A stretch of DNA of 64,000 nucleotides from Culturomica massiliensis (GTDB lineage: Bacteria > Bacteroidota > Bacteroidia > Bacteroidales > Marinifilaceae). The notes beneath the pieces are model-generated. The model was not told the origin of the DNA. It did not search any database and saw only the letters and a list, made by a program, of their open reading frames with translations. Positions 27,536-36,233 of the stretch are shown in pieces; position 1 is the first letter of the stretch, and each line of letters starts with the position of its first letter. The stretch lies in NCBI RefSeq assembly GCF_900091655.1, contig NZ_LT594621.1:3692639-3756638 (forward strand), in the 5' to 3' direction. Both the position numbers and the translations under genes were made by a program.

Positions 27536-28208
27536 AGAATTATCGGTTTCATACGGCAACACCAAGGTGTTGGAAAATTTATCCGTCAATTGGAAAGCCG
27601 GGTGTGTGCACGGAATTGTCGGATTGAACGGATCCGGCAAAACAACTTTCCTGAATGCTTTATTCGGGATAAAGAAAAAAGATCGCGGAACTGTATTGTG
27701 GAAAGGGCTGCCGTTGAAGCGGACTGATATCGGTTTTTTGGAAACCGAGAATTTTTTTTATTCACGTATAACAGGAACTGAATATCTGAGTTTGTTTCCG
27801 GCGAATCTGCCCCGCTACAATCAGGAGGAATGGAATCGCTTGTTCAATTTGCCTTTGCAGGAATTGATTGAAAATTATTCTACCGGAATGAAACAGAAGC
27901 TGGCTTTGATGGGGCTAATGAAACAAAACAAACCGCTTTTGATATTGGATGAACCGTTTAACGGTTTGGATATGGAAGCATCGAGAGTTTTGATGTTGAT
28001 ATTGGACAGATTGAGAGGACAAGGGACGACGATTCTGCTGACCTCCCATATATTACAGTCTCTGACGGGGATCTGTGATTACATACATTTGCTTCGCGGC
28101 CGTAAGATTGTATTGACGAGGAGCCGGGATGAGTTTTCAATTTTGGAAAAGGATTTGTTTCAGGAGCTCGATGCCGGTTATCGCCGGATCATCGGGGATA
28201 TATTGTAA
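27522..28208 (+). CDS. ABC transporter ATP-binding protein
   Basis: 228-residue nucleotide-binding subunit. The Walker A motif is GLNGSGKTT (about 34-42). The signature is the relaxed YSTGMKQKLALMG form seen in ABC-2/exporter ATPases. Walker B with the catalytic Glu is LLILDEPFNGLDMEA, and the switch histidine is in LLTSHILQS. It powers the membrane protein encoded just upstream, with which it overlaps by 14 bases. A strong hairpin follows the gene. The substrate cannot be predicted. Confidence 0.92.
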   Translation: MLSIKELSVSYGNTKVLENLSVNWKAGCVHGIVGLNGSGKTTFLNALFGIKKKDRGTVLWKGLPLKRTDIGFLETENFFYSRITGTEYLSLFPANLPRYNQEEWNRLFNLPLQELIENYSTGMKQKLALMGLMKQNKPLLILDEPFNGLDMEASRVLMLILDRLRGQGTTILLTSHILQSLTGICDYIHLLRGRKIVLTRSRDEFSILEKDLFQELDAGYRRIIGDIL

Positions 28209-28266
28209 ATATACGGAATCTTGAACATTTTACGGGAGTGTTCCGGTTGCTTCCCGGACAGAATAA

Positions 28267-28302
28267 AAAACGACACAGAAGTTTTTGCTTCTGTGTCGTT
28301 TC
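28267..28302 (-). terminator. Terminator between the ABC pair and cydB
   Basis: 15-bp stem AAAACGACACAGAAG region (28267-28281) / CTTCTGTGTCGTTTT region (28288-28302, last pairs A-T) with a 6-nt loop. The A-run at 28265-28270 gives a T tract on the minus strand, so it mainly ends the cyd operon. It may also stop plus-strand transcripts from the ABC pair. Confidence 0.9.
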
Positions 28303-28307
28303 TGAGT

Positions 28308-29426
28308 TTAATATTTATTGTCTGATTCTTCCAGGTCTTTTATATTCATCGCTTTGCGTGTCATGGAACGCCATGCATACCAGATGTAAGCAATAACAAT
28401 GGGAACGATCAGCGATACCCATGACATGGCTTTCAGGGTGTAAAGTGAAGACGACGAATTATAGATTGTCAGTGAGGAATCCGGATCGACGGATGAAGGA
28501 TAGAAAGCCGTGTTGTTGAATCCGGCAATGATGAACAGTCCGACGACAGTCAATACGGTGCCGGCTCCGGCAAACCAGATGCCTTTATTCCACTGTGGAA
28601 CCAGAATAGCCCGGATAATACCGAATAAAACTCCGATTACTCCGATAAGAAGAATGACTGTGTTTAACGGCATTTCCAGCAGGTTCTGAAAATATTTGTA
28701 TTCTACGGGTGCTATTGTTCCGTCCGGAGTAATGGCATATCCTTTGCCTATGAGGATGGAGCCTAAAAACAACAGGAAGAAAAGGACAAACGGAAGCGAG
28801 TTGTAAAGTACTTGTTTATGGCTTCTGGTCCGGATGTCTTTGTTGTCGACGGTGAGGATAAAGTAAAGGGCTGCCAGTGTCCGGGCCAGGAAAAATACAG
28901 CCAAAGCCAGAAAATAGTTGGTGATGACGAATAAAGCGTCCAATCCCCGCCAGGGAGTGGTCCATTCTACATCGTGCATCATACCCAGACGAAACGGAGA
29001 ACCGGTAAAAAATGTAGCTACTGCAGCTCCCAGTAGAAGTGGGGCCGCAAAACCATTGACCATTAAGAAAACTTCATAGGTACGGGTGCCTAAGAAATTT
29101 CTCGGTTTGTTACGGTATTCAAACGATACGGCCTGGAGTACGAAGCAAAAAAGGATCAGCATCCATACACCGTATGCGCCGCCGAAGCTTGTTGAGTAAA
29201 ACAGAGGGAAACTGGCGAAAAAGGCTCCTCCGAATACGACAAGGGTTGTGAACGTAAGTTCCCATTTGTGACCGAGACTGTTGACGATCAGATCCCGTTC
29301 TTCTTTGTTTTTACCCAAGGTATATAGTAAGCTTTGTCCGCCTTGTACAAATAGCAGGAATACCAGTACCCCCCCTAAAATGGAGATTAATATCCACCAA
29401 TAGTGTTGTAAGAAATATAATGACAT
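28308..29426 (-). CDS. cydB: Cytochrome bd ubiquinol oxidase subunit II
   Basis: 372 residues, eight or nine membrane helices, with the CydB N-terminus (YFLQHYWWILISILGGVLVFLLFVQGG; LLYTLGKNKEERDLIVNSLG) and the internal WTTPWRGLDALFVITNYFLA segment. It partners CydA in the high-affinity quinol oxidase that removes oxygen in anaerobes such as Bacteroidales, where it allows growth at nanomolar oxygen. It is the third gene of DUF4492-cydA-cydB, 36 bases after cydA. The length matches the Bacteroidetes form. Confidence 0.95.
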   Translation of the reverse strand: MSLYFLQHYWWILISILGGVLVFLLFVQGGQSLLYTLGKNKEERDLIVNSLGHKWELTFTTLVVFGGAFFASFPLFYSTSFGGAYGVWMLILFCFVLQAVSFEYRNKPRNFLGTRTYEVFLMVNGFAAPLLLGAAVATFFTGSPFRLGMMHDVEWTTPWRGLDALFVITNYFLALAVFFLARTLAALYFILTVDNKDIRTRSHKQVLYNSLPFVLFFLLFLGSILIGKGYAITPDGTIAPVEYKYFQNLLEMPLNTVILLIGVIGVLFGIIRAILVPQWNKGIWFAGAGTVLTVVGLFIIAGFNNTAFYPSSVDPDSSLTIYNSSSSLYTLKAMSWVSLIVPIVIAYIWYAWRSMTRKAMNIKDLEESDNKY

Positions 29427-29462
29427 AATCGGAATGTTTTAGTTCGTAAATCGATTTATAAA

Positions 29463-31016
29463 TTATAATGTCTCTTTCGGGCCTTTCCTGATTTGAGAGA
29501 ACATAATACCGATCTCTGCAATCAACAGAAGGGTAAAGAGTATGGCAAACATCCAGAACGTGGTTACGACCCAACCGGAGGCAATGCGTGTGATGGCGAC
29601 ATTGACGGGCATCAAATCCTGTATGATCCAGGGTTGGCGACCGACTTCCGCAACGATCCAACCGCATTGGGAAGCAATATAAGCCAGCGGAACACAAATT
29701 ATGGCGAGGTACGGAATGAATTTAAATTTGTCGAATTTTCGTTTTTTGGCATACCACCAGGACAGGATGAATAAAGCGACAAAGAGCATTCCCAGACCGA
29801 CCATGATACGGAAGCTGTAAAATACCAGCGGAACCGGAGGAATTGCATCGTAGGGTGATTCCAGATAGCCGTATCCGAAATCGGAATAATTTTCTTTCAA
29901 GACACGAAGTGTACTGTCTGCTACCTGTTGGTTGTCGTCCTGTACGGCTTTTTTATAGCTTTTTAAAGCCTCTATCGCTTTCCGGCCGTTGGCCATACGT
30001 TGTTCAACAGAGGGATACGCAATACCTTCATAGGAAGTATAGCCGTCCAAAATATTCCGGATACCGGGCACAAAGGCTTCCGTATCTCTGTAACTCATCA
30101 GGGAGAGAAGTTTGGGGAGCGTAAATCCGTACTCGACGGTTTTCATTCTCGGACTGGGCAATGAAGGATCTGCCGAGAGAATGCCGACTACGGTGAGACC
30201 GACACCTTTACCGCCTTCGTTAAGACCTTCCATGGCTGCCAGTTTCATCGGCTGTGTACGGGTAACGTCTTGTGCCGTCGTATCGCCGGTGAAGATGGTG
30301 ACCAGGATACTGAATATACCGAATACCGAGCCGAGTAGAATACTTTTCCGGGCAAACTCCAGATTCCTTTTTTTCAGAATAAACCAGGCGCTTACGCCGA
30401 CAACAAAGCAAGCCGAAAGGGTGTAGGCTGATGTGACCGTATGGAAAAATTTGTTCATGGCTGTCGGCGAGAACAGTACGGCCCAGAAATCAGCCATTTC
30501 ATTGCGGGCGCTTAAAGGATTAAATTCAGTGCCTACCGGATTTTGCATCCAGGCATTGGCTACCAATATCCATAAGGCGGAAATATTGGAACCGAGAAAT
30601 ACCATCCAGGTCGACACCAGATGGAATTTTTTACTGACTTTATTCCAGCCGAAGAACATGACGGCAAAGAAGGTTGCTTCCAGAAAAAAGGCAAATAATC
30701 CTTCTATAGCCAGCGGAGCGCCGAAAATATCTCCGACAAACCAGGAATAGTTCGACCAGTTGGAGCCGAACTGAAATTCCAGTATCAAACCCGTGGCGAT
30801 TCCGATGGCAAAGTTGATGGCAAATAGCTTCATCCAGAATTTTGTTGCATTTAACCACTCTTCTTTACCGGTACGTACCCACATGGTTTCCATGACGGCG
30901 AGTAAAAACGATAATCCGAGGGTGAGAGGTACAAACATGTAATGGTAAATGGCTGTCATGGCAAATTGCCAACGAGACCATTCCAATAAAGAATCCGATG
31001 AGATTTCGTATAGCAT
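29463..31016 (-). CDS. cydA: Cytochrome bd ubiquinol oxidase subunit I
   Basis: 517-residue catalytic subunit binding hemes b558, b595 and d and oxidising quinol. The N-terminus has WSRWQFAMTAIYHYMFVPLT, with His25 as a likely heme axial ligand, and ETMWVRTGKEEW. The Q-loop region contains GLNEGGKGVGLTVVGIL-like sequence and the C-terminal part has the highly conserved GRQPWIIQDLMP. The length is typical of CydA with a short Q-loop. It begins 4 bases after the DUF4492 stop and forms one operon with it and cydB. Confidence 0.96.
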   Translation of the reverse strand: MLYEISSDSLLEWSRWQFAMTAIYHYMFVPLTLGLSFLLAVMETMWVRTGKEEWLNATKFWMKLFAINFAIGIATGLILEFQFGSNWSNYSWFVGDIFGAPLAIEGLFAFFLEATFFAVMFFGWNKVSKKFHLVSTWMVFLGSNISALWILVANAWMQNPVGTEFNPLSARNEMADFWAVLFSPTAMNKFFHTVTSAYTLSACFVVGVSAWFILKKRNLEFARKSILLGSVFGIFSILVTIFTGDTTAQDVTRTQPMKLAAMEGLNEGGKGVGLTVVGILSADPSLPSPRMKTVEYGFTLPKLLSLMSYRDTEAFVPGIRNILDGYTSYEGIAYPSVEQRMANGRKAIEALKSYKKAVQDDNQQVADSTLRVLKENYSDFGYGYLESPYDAIPPVPLVFYSFRIMVGLGMLFVALFILSWWYAKKRKFDKFKFIPYLAIICVPLAYIASQCGWIVAEVGRQPWIIQDLMPVNVAITRIASGWVVTTFWMFAILFTLLLIAEIGIMFSQIRKGPKETL

Positions 31017-31020
31017 AATT

Positions 31021-31230
31021 TTAGGGTTTTGTTGTTAGTTCCTTAAAAACGTGATTACTTTTTTCCTGATCCGTAGTATAATGTGTATTCAAATAGTTCG
31101 GCATAAGGCTAAATTTGAATACAATAAACATGATCAGTAGCTTGGCTATGACGATTACACATACAATTCTTGCCCAGCGCGGCAAATGACGGAATCCATC
31201 ATAATATAAGTTCCAGATGCGTTTTAACAT
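31021..31230 (-). CDS. DUF4492 small membrane protein of the cyd operon
   Basis: 69 residues: a conserved basic/aromatic start (MLKRIWNLYYDGFRHLPRWA), one membrane helix (about 22-42) and a short polar tail. DUF4492 proteins are typically encoded next to cydA in Bacteroidetes and Epsilonproteobacteria. By analogy with small CydX/CydS subunits it may stabilise the oxidase; this is inference. The stop lies 4 bases before the cydA start, so the three genes form one transcript. Confidence 0.9.
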   Translation of the reverse strand: MLKRIWNLYYDGFRHLPRWARIVCVIVIAKLLIMFIVFKFSLMPNYLNTHYTTDQEKSNHVFKELTTKP

Positions 31231-31337
31231 GGTAATAGCCTAAAGTGTTAAAAACGAAATAAAGATATGAATGTTTTTCAATATTCCCATTTTTTTTAAT
31301 TTGAAATAAATAAATTTTTTATATGTCAATATTTCTT

Positions 31338-31345
31338 TATTTTTG
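31338..31345 (+). promoter_or_regulatory. Putative -7 box for the AI-2E family gene
   Basis: TATTTTTG matches TAnnTTTG, 24 bases before the ATG. No TTG at the expected -33 distance. Confidence 0.45.
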
Positions 31346-31368
31346 ACTGTTCTACAAATATTGTAAGT

Positions 31369-32475
31369 ATGAATAATTTCGGCAAATATTTTTTAGGATT
31401 TATCGGGTTGATATGTGTCGGTTTATTTTGCTGGTATTTTTCGACGATTATCGCTTATGTATTGGTTGCGGCAGTGATTTCGTTTTTGGGTAAACCGATT
31501 GTAAACCTATTGGGTAAGGTTCGGATTCGCGGGCATGAATTGCATGACGGAATAAAAGCCGGTTTGACATTACTTGCTTTATGGACGGTTTTTGTCTTGT
31601 TTATCATAACGGTAATACCTGTTGTCACGCATGAATTTGAGAATTTGGGAACGATCAGTGTCGAGGGAGTGATGAGTAAGTTGTCGGGGCCGGTGAATGA
31701 TTTCGGCAATGTATTGCGGGAGTACGGAATTATCGAGCGGGACAGGGATGTGGGCGAGTACATTTCGGAAGGATTGAGTTCATTGGTCAGTGTCACGAAA
31801 ATCCGTTCTATTTTCGATTCCTTGGCAGGCACTATCAGCGGTATTTGTGTGGCTCTTTTTTCCATTACGTTTATTTCTTTTTTCTTTTTAAAGGACAGCC
31901 GGCTTTTTAGCGGGATGGTTTTGGCTGTATTGCCTTCTAGGTTTGAAGAAGGAGGACGGAATGCTTTAGACTCGATACAGAATTTATTAATCCGCTACTT
32001 TGTAGGTATTATTGTTGAAGTGATCGGGGTGATGACGATAAATACGCTGGGCTTGTTGCTTATCGGATTCAGTTTCCCCAATGCCATTTTGATCGGTTTG
32101 ATTTCCGGGATATTGAATGTTGTCCCTTATATCGGGCCGTTGATCGGGATTATCTTCGGGGTATCGGTTGGTATTGTTTTGAATATCGATATGCCTTTTT
32201 ATACGGATTTATTGCCTTTGTTGATATACATGATCATTGTAATGCTTTTCACCCAATTGATAGACAATGTCGTTTTCCAGCCTTTTATCTATGGAAATAG
32301 TGTGCATGCTCATCCGTTGGAGATATTTCTGGTGATCTTGATGGCTGGGAATATCGCGGGAGTACCCGGAATGATTTTGGCAATTCCTGCTTATACCGTA
32401 TTGAGGGTTATTTTGCGGGAGTTTTTTAATAAATATAAGTTAGTCAAAAAAATAACACGAAGCCTCGATGAATAG
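31369..32475 (+). CDS. AI-2E family (TqsA/PerM-type) membrane transporter
   Basis: 368 residues with the two-plus-five helix pattern of the AI-2E/PerM family and the conserved C-terminal blocks LIGFSFPNAILIGLISGILN, VVPYIGPLIGIIFGV and HAHPLEIFLVILMAGNIAG. Members include TqsA (AI-2 export) and Na+/H+ antiporters, so function is broad. A soluble periplasmic segment sits at about 90-160. The gene overlaps the next one by 8 bases, which implies translational coupling with an outer-membrane barrel protein. Confidence 0.9.
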   Translation: MNNFGKYFLGFIGLICVGLFCWYFSTIIAYVLVAAVISFLGKPIVNLLGKVRIRGHELHDGIKAGLTLLALWTVFVLFIITVIPVVTHEFENLGTISVEGVMSKLSGPVNDFGNVLREYGIIERDRDVGEYISEGLSSLVSVTKIRSIFDSLAGTISGICVALFSITFISFFFLKDSRLFSGMVLAVLPSRFEEGGRNALDSIQNLLIRYFVGIIVEVIGVMTINTLGLLLIGFSFPNAILIGLISGILNVVPYIGPLIGIIFGVSVGIVLNIDMPFYTDLLPLLIYMIIVMLFTQLIDNVVFQPFIYGNSVHAHPLEIFLVILMAGNIAGVPGMILAIPAYTVLRVILREFFNKYKLVKKITRSLDE

Positions 32476-33052
32476 ATGGACTTTTTTTATTTTACTGTTA
32501 CTTGCGGGGACGGCGGTTAAAGCCCAATACAGTCAGGAATGGGTGATCGGAGGACGAATTAATTATATGAATGGGGGACGGGTGTTGATGCCGGACGGGG
32601 AACGGAAGAAGGCCGGGTACACAATAAAAGTTGCCCCCTCTTTGGCTTATTTTATCCGGAATGGCCTGGCTGTCGGTGTCGGAGTCGGGTATGAATATAC
32701 GAAAGATTTGCGGGGACGCCAGCATACGGGAGAGATTGTACCTTTTATCCGTTATGATTTCGGAGGAGGACAGGTACGTCCTTTTTTACGTGCAGAAACC
32801 GGTTGGGGCTGGGGACGCAGTTATATGAAAGAAGGAAATGACGGAAAACATTTTCTGTGGACATCGACATTGAAGCCGGGTGTCTGGATCCGGATTACGG
32901 ATCGTTGGGCTGCCGAAGCTACTTTCAGCAGTTTGCAATACAAGCGTGTGAAAGCGACAGACCTGGAGACCGACGAAACGATTACCCGGGACAAATGGAA
33001 ATTCCGTTGGTTGGATATCAGTTTCGGGTTTGCCTGTATTTTCAGATGGTGA
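32468..33052 (+). CDS. Small outer-membrane beta-barrel protein
   Basis: 194 residues with a signal peptide (FFILLLLAGTAVKAQ, cleavage probably after A19) and about eight amphipathic strands with glycine-rich turns (GLAVGVGVGYEYTKDLRG; IVPFIRYDFGGGQVRPFLRA), ending in an aromatic residue (FACIFRW). It looks like an eight-stranded OmpA/OmpX-type barrel. There is no recognised specific family. Its start overlaps the AI-2E family gene by 8 bases. A strong hairpin terminates it. Confidence 0.8.
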   Translation: MNRWTFFILLLLAGTAVKAQYSQEWVIGGRINYMNGGRVLMPDGERKKAGYTIKVAPSLAYFIRNGLAVGVGVGYEYTKDLRGRQHTGEIVPFIRYDFGGGQVRPFLRAETGWGWGRSYMKEGNDGKHFLWTSTLKPGVWIRITDRWAAEATFSSLQYKRVKATDLETDETITRDKWKFRWLDISFGFACIFRW

Positions 33053-33129
33053 TCTTTCGGTGGCTTTGGGAAACGGGGAAATGAATTTCGGAAAGTTATT
33101 GGCTAAATCATGATTTCCAGTAAAAAATA

Positions 33130-33166
33130 ACGTGGCAAAAGCTCAGCTTTTGCCACGTTTCTTTTG
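33130..33166. terminator. Bidirectional terminator between the barrel gene and lon
   Basis: Nearly continuous 14-bp inverted repeat ACGTGGCAAAAGCT (33130-33143) / AGCTTTTGCCACGT (33145-33158). T-rich sequence follows on the plus strand (TTCTTTTG) and an A-run (33122-33127) on the left gives T's on the minus strand, so it can serve both convergent genes. Confidence 0.92.
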
Positions 33167-33169
33167 TTA

Positions 33170-35584
33170 TTACAATAATGCATATTTCAGCACTTCTTCT
33201 ATGGTATCTACGTAGTGGAACTTCAGACCTTTCAGATATTCTTTCTTGATGTCTTCGATGTCTTTCCGGTTCTCACTGCACAAGATGATTTCCTTGATAC
33301 CGGCACGTTTGGCTGCCAGTATTTTCTCACGGATACCGCCTACCGGTAGCACCTTGCCTCTCAATGTTATTTCGCCCGTCATGGCCAGGGCTTTTTTTAC
33401 TTTTCGTCCTGTCAGAGAAGATACGAGGGAGGTGACCATGGTGACTCCGGCGGAAGGACCGTCTTTGGGGACAGCTCCGGCAGGAACGTGGATGTGGATA
33501 TCCCGGTCGTCGAATAGGTTTGTATCCAGTCCGATTTCGGCTGCATGTGATTTGATGTATTCGAGCGCCAGCGTTGCCGATTCCTTCATTACATCTCCCA
33601 GATTTCCCGTTAGGCTCAGGTGTCCTTTCCCTTTGCTGTAGCTTGATTCGATGAACAGGATATCACCGCCTACGGCTGTCCATGCCAAACCTGTGACAAC
33701 TCCCGGAAGGTCGTTGCCCTGGTATTCTTCCCTGGAAAAAATCGGAGAACCGAGGTATTCTTTTAGCTTATCGGCGTCCAGAACGATGTGGAACTTTTTG
33801 TTCATCGCTACCTTGCGGGCAATCTGCCGCATGATCTTGGCGATGATTTTATCCAGACTTCGTACTCCGGATTCCCGGGTGTATTTGTCGATGATCATAT
33901 CGATTATATCATCCGGGATCTCTATATTTTTTTCACTTATCCCGTGATTTTCCATTTGTTTGGGTATCAAATGGCGTTTGGCAATTTCTCTTTTCTCTTC
34001 GATCAGATAACCGCTGACTTCTATAATTTCCATACGGTCGCGTAAAGGCGGAGCGATTGTCGAAAGATCATTCGCTGTTGCAATAAACATAACCTTCGAC
34101 AAGTCATAATCAACGTCCAGAAAGTTATCATGGAAATTGGTGTTTTGCTCCGGATCGAGCACTTCCAGTAAGGCCGATTGCGGGTCTCCCCGGAAATCAT
34201 TACCGACTTTGTCGATTTCATCCAGAATGAATACGGGATTGGATGTGCCGGCTTTTTTTATGCTTTGGATAATACGGCCGGGCATAGCACCGATGTACGT
34301 TTTCCGGTGTCCCCGGATTTCAGATTCGTCATGCAAACCACCCAATGACATGCGTACAAATTCTCTGCCGATGGCTTTGGCAACGGATTTTCCCAATGAG
34401 GTTTTGCCGACCCCCGGAGGACCGTAAAGGCACAATATCGGCGATTTCATATCGGCTTTCAGTTTTAATACAGCCAGGTATTCCAGTATCCGGTCTTTTA
34501 CTTTTTCCAGTCCGTAATGGTCCCCGTCCAATATTTTCTTTGCATGATTGAGATCGAGATTGTCTTTGGAACAATGGTTCCACGGAAGGTCGATCAGTTC
34601 CCGCAGATAGTTGGATTGCACCGAATAGTCGGGGGCAGCCGGATTTAATCTTTTGAGTTTACTCAGTTCTTTGTCAAAAACAGCCCTGACCGAATCACTC
34701 CATTCCTTCTGGGAAGCTTTTTCTTCGAGCTCTTTGATTTCTTCATCGGCCGGATTACCTCCTAATTCATCCTGAATGGTTTTCATCTGCTGATGAAGGA
34801 AATATTCCCGTTGTTGCTTGTCGATATCGCTTTTAACCTTTTTCTGGATATCATTTTTCAATTCAAGTAAGCTCACTTGCTTACTTAATATCTCCAGTAA
34901 TTTGATGGCCCGTTGTTTAAGGCTGTCAATTTCCAGTAATTCTTGTTTGCTTCTGTATTCCACATCCGTATTGGAAGATATGAAATTGATCAGAAACAAC
35001 ATACTTTCGATGTTTTTCAAAGCAAAACCGGCTTCGCTCGGGATGTGGCTGGAATATTTCACGATCTTAGAGGCCATGTCTTTTAAAGATTCGGCAATGG
35101 CATTGTATTCCGGATCGTTTTCCGGCATCCGTTCTTCTTGTTTTAATATGATTTTTCCGACGTGGTACGGATCATCGTATAAGATATCTTCCAACAGAAA
35201 GCGCCTTTTCCCCTGAACGATAGCTGTCGTTGTGCCGTCCGGCATTTCCAGAATTTTCAGGATAGAGGCTACGGTTCCGATTTTAAACAGATCGTCGAAC
35301 TCCGGATTTTCTGTGTTTGTATCCTTTTGTGCGATAACACCGATTAAGGCGTTTTCTTTGTAAGCATATTTAATTAGCTTTAACGATTTATCTCTGCCGA
35401 TATTTACGGGAATAATTACGCCCGGAAATAGAACGGTATTCCGAAGCGGTAATATTGGCAGTGTGTCAGGTATGTTGATATCGTTGTTCAACAGCTCTTT
35501 TTCATCACCAATGATCGGTAAAAAATCCGAAGATTCCTCTGTAATCTCATCCAGCAGCATTTTTCTGAAATCTATTTTATCCAT
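33170..35584 (-). CDS. lon: ATP-dependent protease Lon
   Basis: 804-residue AAA+ serine protease that degrades damaged and regulatory proteins in the cytoplasm. The N-terminal LON substrate domain is at about 38-240 (LPILPLRNTVLFPGVIIPV), followed by a coiled linker. The AAA+ module has Walker A with Lys394 (GPPGVGKTS) and Walker B FILDEIDKVG. The C-terminal peptidase domain has catalytic Ser711 in DGPSAGVTM and a Lys further on in the GKVLPVGGIREKILAAKRAG region. It is full length. A canonical -33/-7 promoter lies 73 bases upstream. It is monocistronic. Confidence 0.98.
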   Translation of the reverse strand: MDKIDFRKMLLDEITEESSDFLPIIGDEKELLNNDINIPDTLPILPLRNTVLFPGVIIPVNIGRDKSLKLIKYAYKENALIGVIAQKDTNTENPEFDDLFKIGTVASILKILEMPDGTTTAIVQGKRRFLLEDILYDDPYHVGKIILKQEERMPENDPEYNAIAESLKDMASKIVKYSSHIPSEAGFALKNIESMLFLINFISSNTDVEYRSKQELLEIDSLKQRAIKLLEILSKQVSLLELKNDIQKKVKSDIDKQQREYFLHQQMKTIQDELGGNPADEEIKELEEKASQKEWSDSVRAVFDKELSKLKRLNPAAPDYSVQSNYLRELIDLPWNHCSKDNLDLNHAKKILDGDHYGLEKVKDRILEYLAVLKLKADMKSPILCLYGPPGVGKTSLGKSVAKAIGREFVRMSLGGLHDESEIRGHRKTYIGAMPGRIIQSIKKAGTSNPVFILDEIDKVGNDFRGDPQSALLEVLDPEQNTNFHDNFLDVDYDLSKVMFIATANDLSTIAPPLRDRMEIIEVSGYLIEEKREIAKRHLIPKQMENHGISEKNIEIPDDIIDMIIDKYTRESGVRSLDKIIAKIMRQIARKVAMNKKFHIVLDADKLKEYLGSPIFSREEYQGNDLPGVVTGLAWTAVGGDILFIESSYSKGKGHLSLTGNLGDVMKESATLALEYIKSHAAEIGLDTNLFDDRDIHIHVPAGAVPKDGPSAGVTMVTSLVSSLTGRKVKKALAMTGEITLRGKVLPVGGIREKILAAKRAGIKEIILCSENRKDIEDIKKEYLKGLKFHYVDTIEEVLKYALL

Positions 35585-35656
35585 TTACTTCTCCTTCTCA
35601 ATTTTAGTTATTACAGAATTTATAGATGATCTAACTGACATTTTGTCAATATAGTG

Positions 35657-35687
35657 CAAATATAATGTTTATCTCCCTATAGGGCAA
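35657..35687 (-). promoter_or_regulatory. Promoter of lon
   Basis: On the minus strand TTG (35687-35685), a 20-base spacer, then TATATTTG (35664-35657): an excellent match to the Bacteroidetes -33/-7 consensus. The leader is about 65 nt. Confidence 0.78.
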
Positions 35688-35739
35688 TTCTCATGCCAAA
35701 GGTGTAAAAGGTATACGAGCCTCCGAAAAATATGACCAA

Positions 35740-35767
35740 TAAAAAAGGCCGCTTTTTAAGGCGGCCT
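35740..35767 (-). terminator. Terminator of rpmE2
   Basis: GCGGCCT (35761-35767) and AGGCCGC (35746-35752) form the stem with an 8-nt loop. The A-run at 35740-35746 supplies the T tract on the minus strand, just past the rpmE2 stop. Confidence 0.88.
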
Positions 35768-35788
35768 CATTTATTTTTCATGCAGAAA

Positions 35789-36052
35789 TTATTTTTTTCT
35801 GTTTTCCATATGTGTTTTGTAACGGTTCATGAACTTATCAACACGTCCTGCCGTATCGACCAATTTCACTTTACCGGTATAAAACGGATGTGAAGAATTG
35901 GAAATTTCCAATTTCACCAACGGATATTCAACACCATCAATTTCAATCGTTTCTTTTGTTGCAGCGGTTGATTTGGTAAGAGTAGTCGTTCCATTAGACA
36001 TATCTTTAAACGCTACCAGTCTGTAATTTTCAGGATGTATGCCTTTTTTCAT
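35789..36052 (-). CDS. rpmE2: 50S ribosomal protein L31 type B
   Basis: 87 residues. It begins MKKGIHPENYRLVAFKDMSN and contains SSHPFYTGKVKLVDTAGRVDKF, which define L31. The zinc-binding CxxC of type A L31 is absent, so this is the zinc-independent (C-) paralogue. It joins the central protuberance of the large subunit. It has its own strong promoter and terminator. In many bacteria the type B form replaces type A under zinc limitation, but in Bacteroidales it is often the only copy, so no zinc control is implied. Confidence 0.97.
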   Translation of the reverse strand: MKKGIHPENYRLVAFKDMSNGTTTLTKSTAATKETIEIDGVEYPLVKLEISNSSHPFYTGKVKLVDTAGRVDKFMNRYKTHMENRKK

Positions 36053-36093
36053 CTCGTATCTATTTATTTATAATTTTCTTCATTAACGGCTTG

Positions 36094-36123
36094 CAAAGAT
36101 ATGTCATTCATTATAAATTACAA
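36094..36123 (-). promoter_or_regulatory. Promoter of rpmE2
   Basis: Minus strand TTG (36123-36121), a 19-base spacer and TATCTTTG (36101-36094) match the Bacteroidetes consensus closely, 42 bases upstream of the start codon. Confidence 0.78.
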
Positions 36124-36233
36124 AGAAATTTGAGAATAATTTGAAACCGGTTTTTTAAAAGTCCGATTTCCCGGCCTGTAAATTCTGAAAATTTCGTTTT
36201 TAAATTGTATTTTCGGGAGCTAATTGAGTATTT

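Noticed and set aside
26576..28208. Possible lantibiotic-immunity or bacteriocin ABC system
   Set aside because: No precursor peptide, modification enzyme or peptidase domain is visible; only a generic two-gene exporter can be supported.
28308..29426. Possible loss of a CydX-type subunit from the cyd operon
   Set aside because: The small DUF4492 gene directly upstream of cydA is the expected accessory gene in this phylum.
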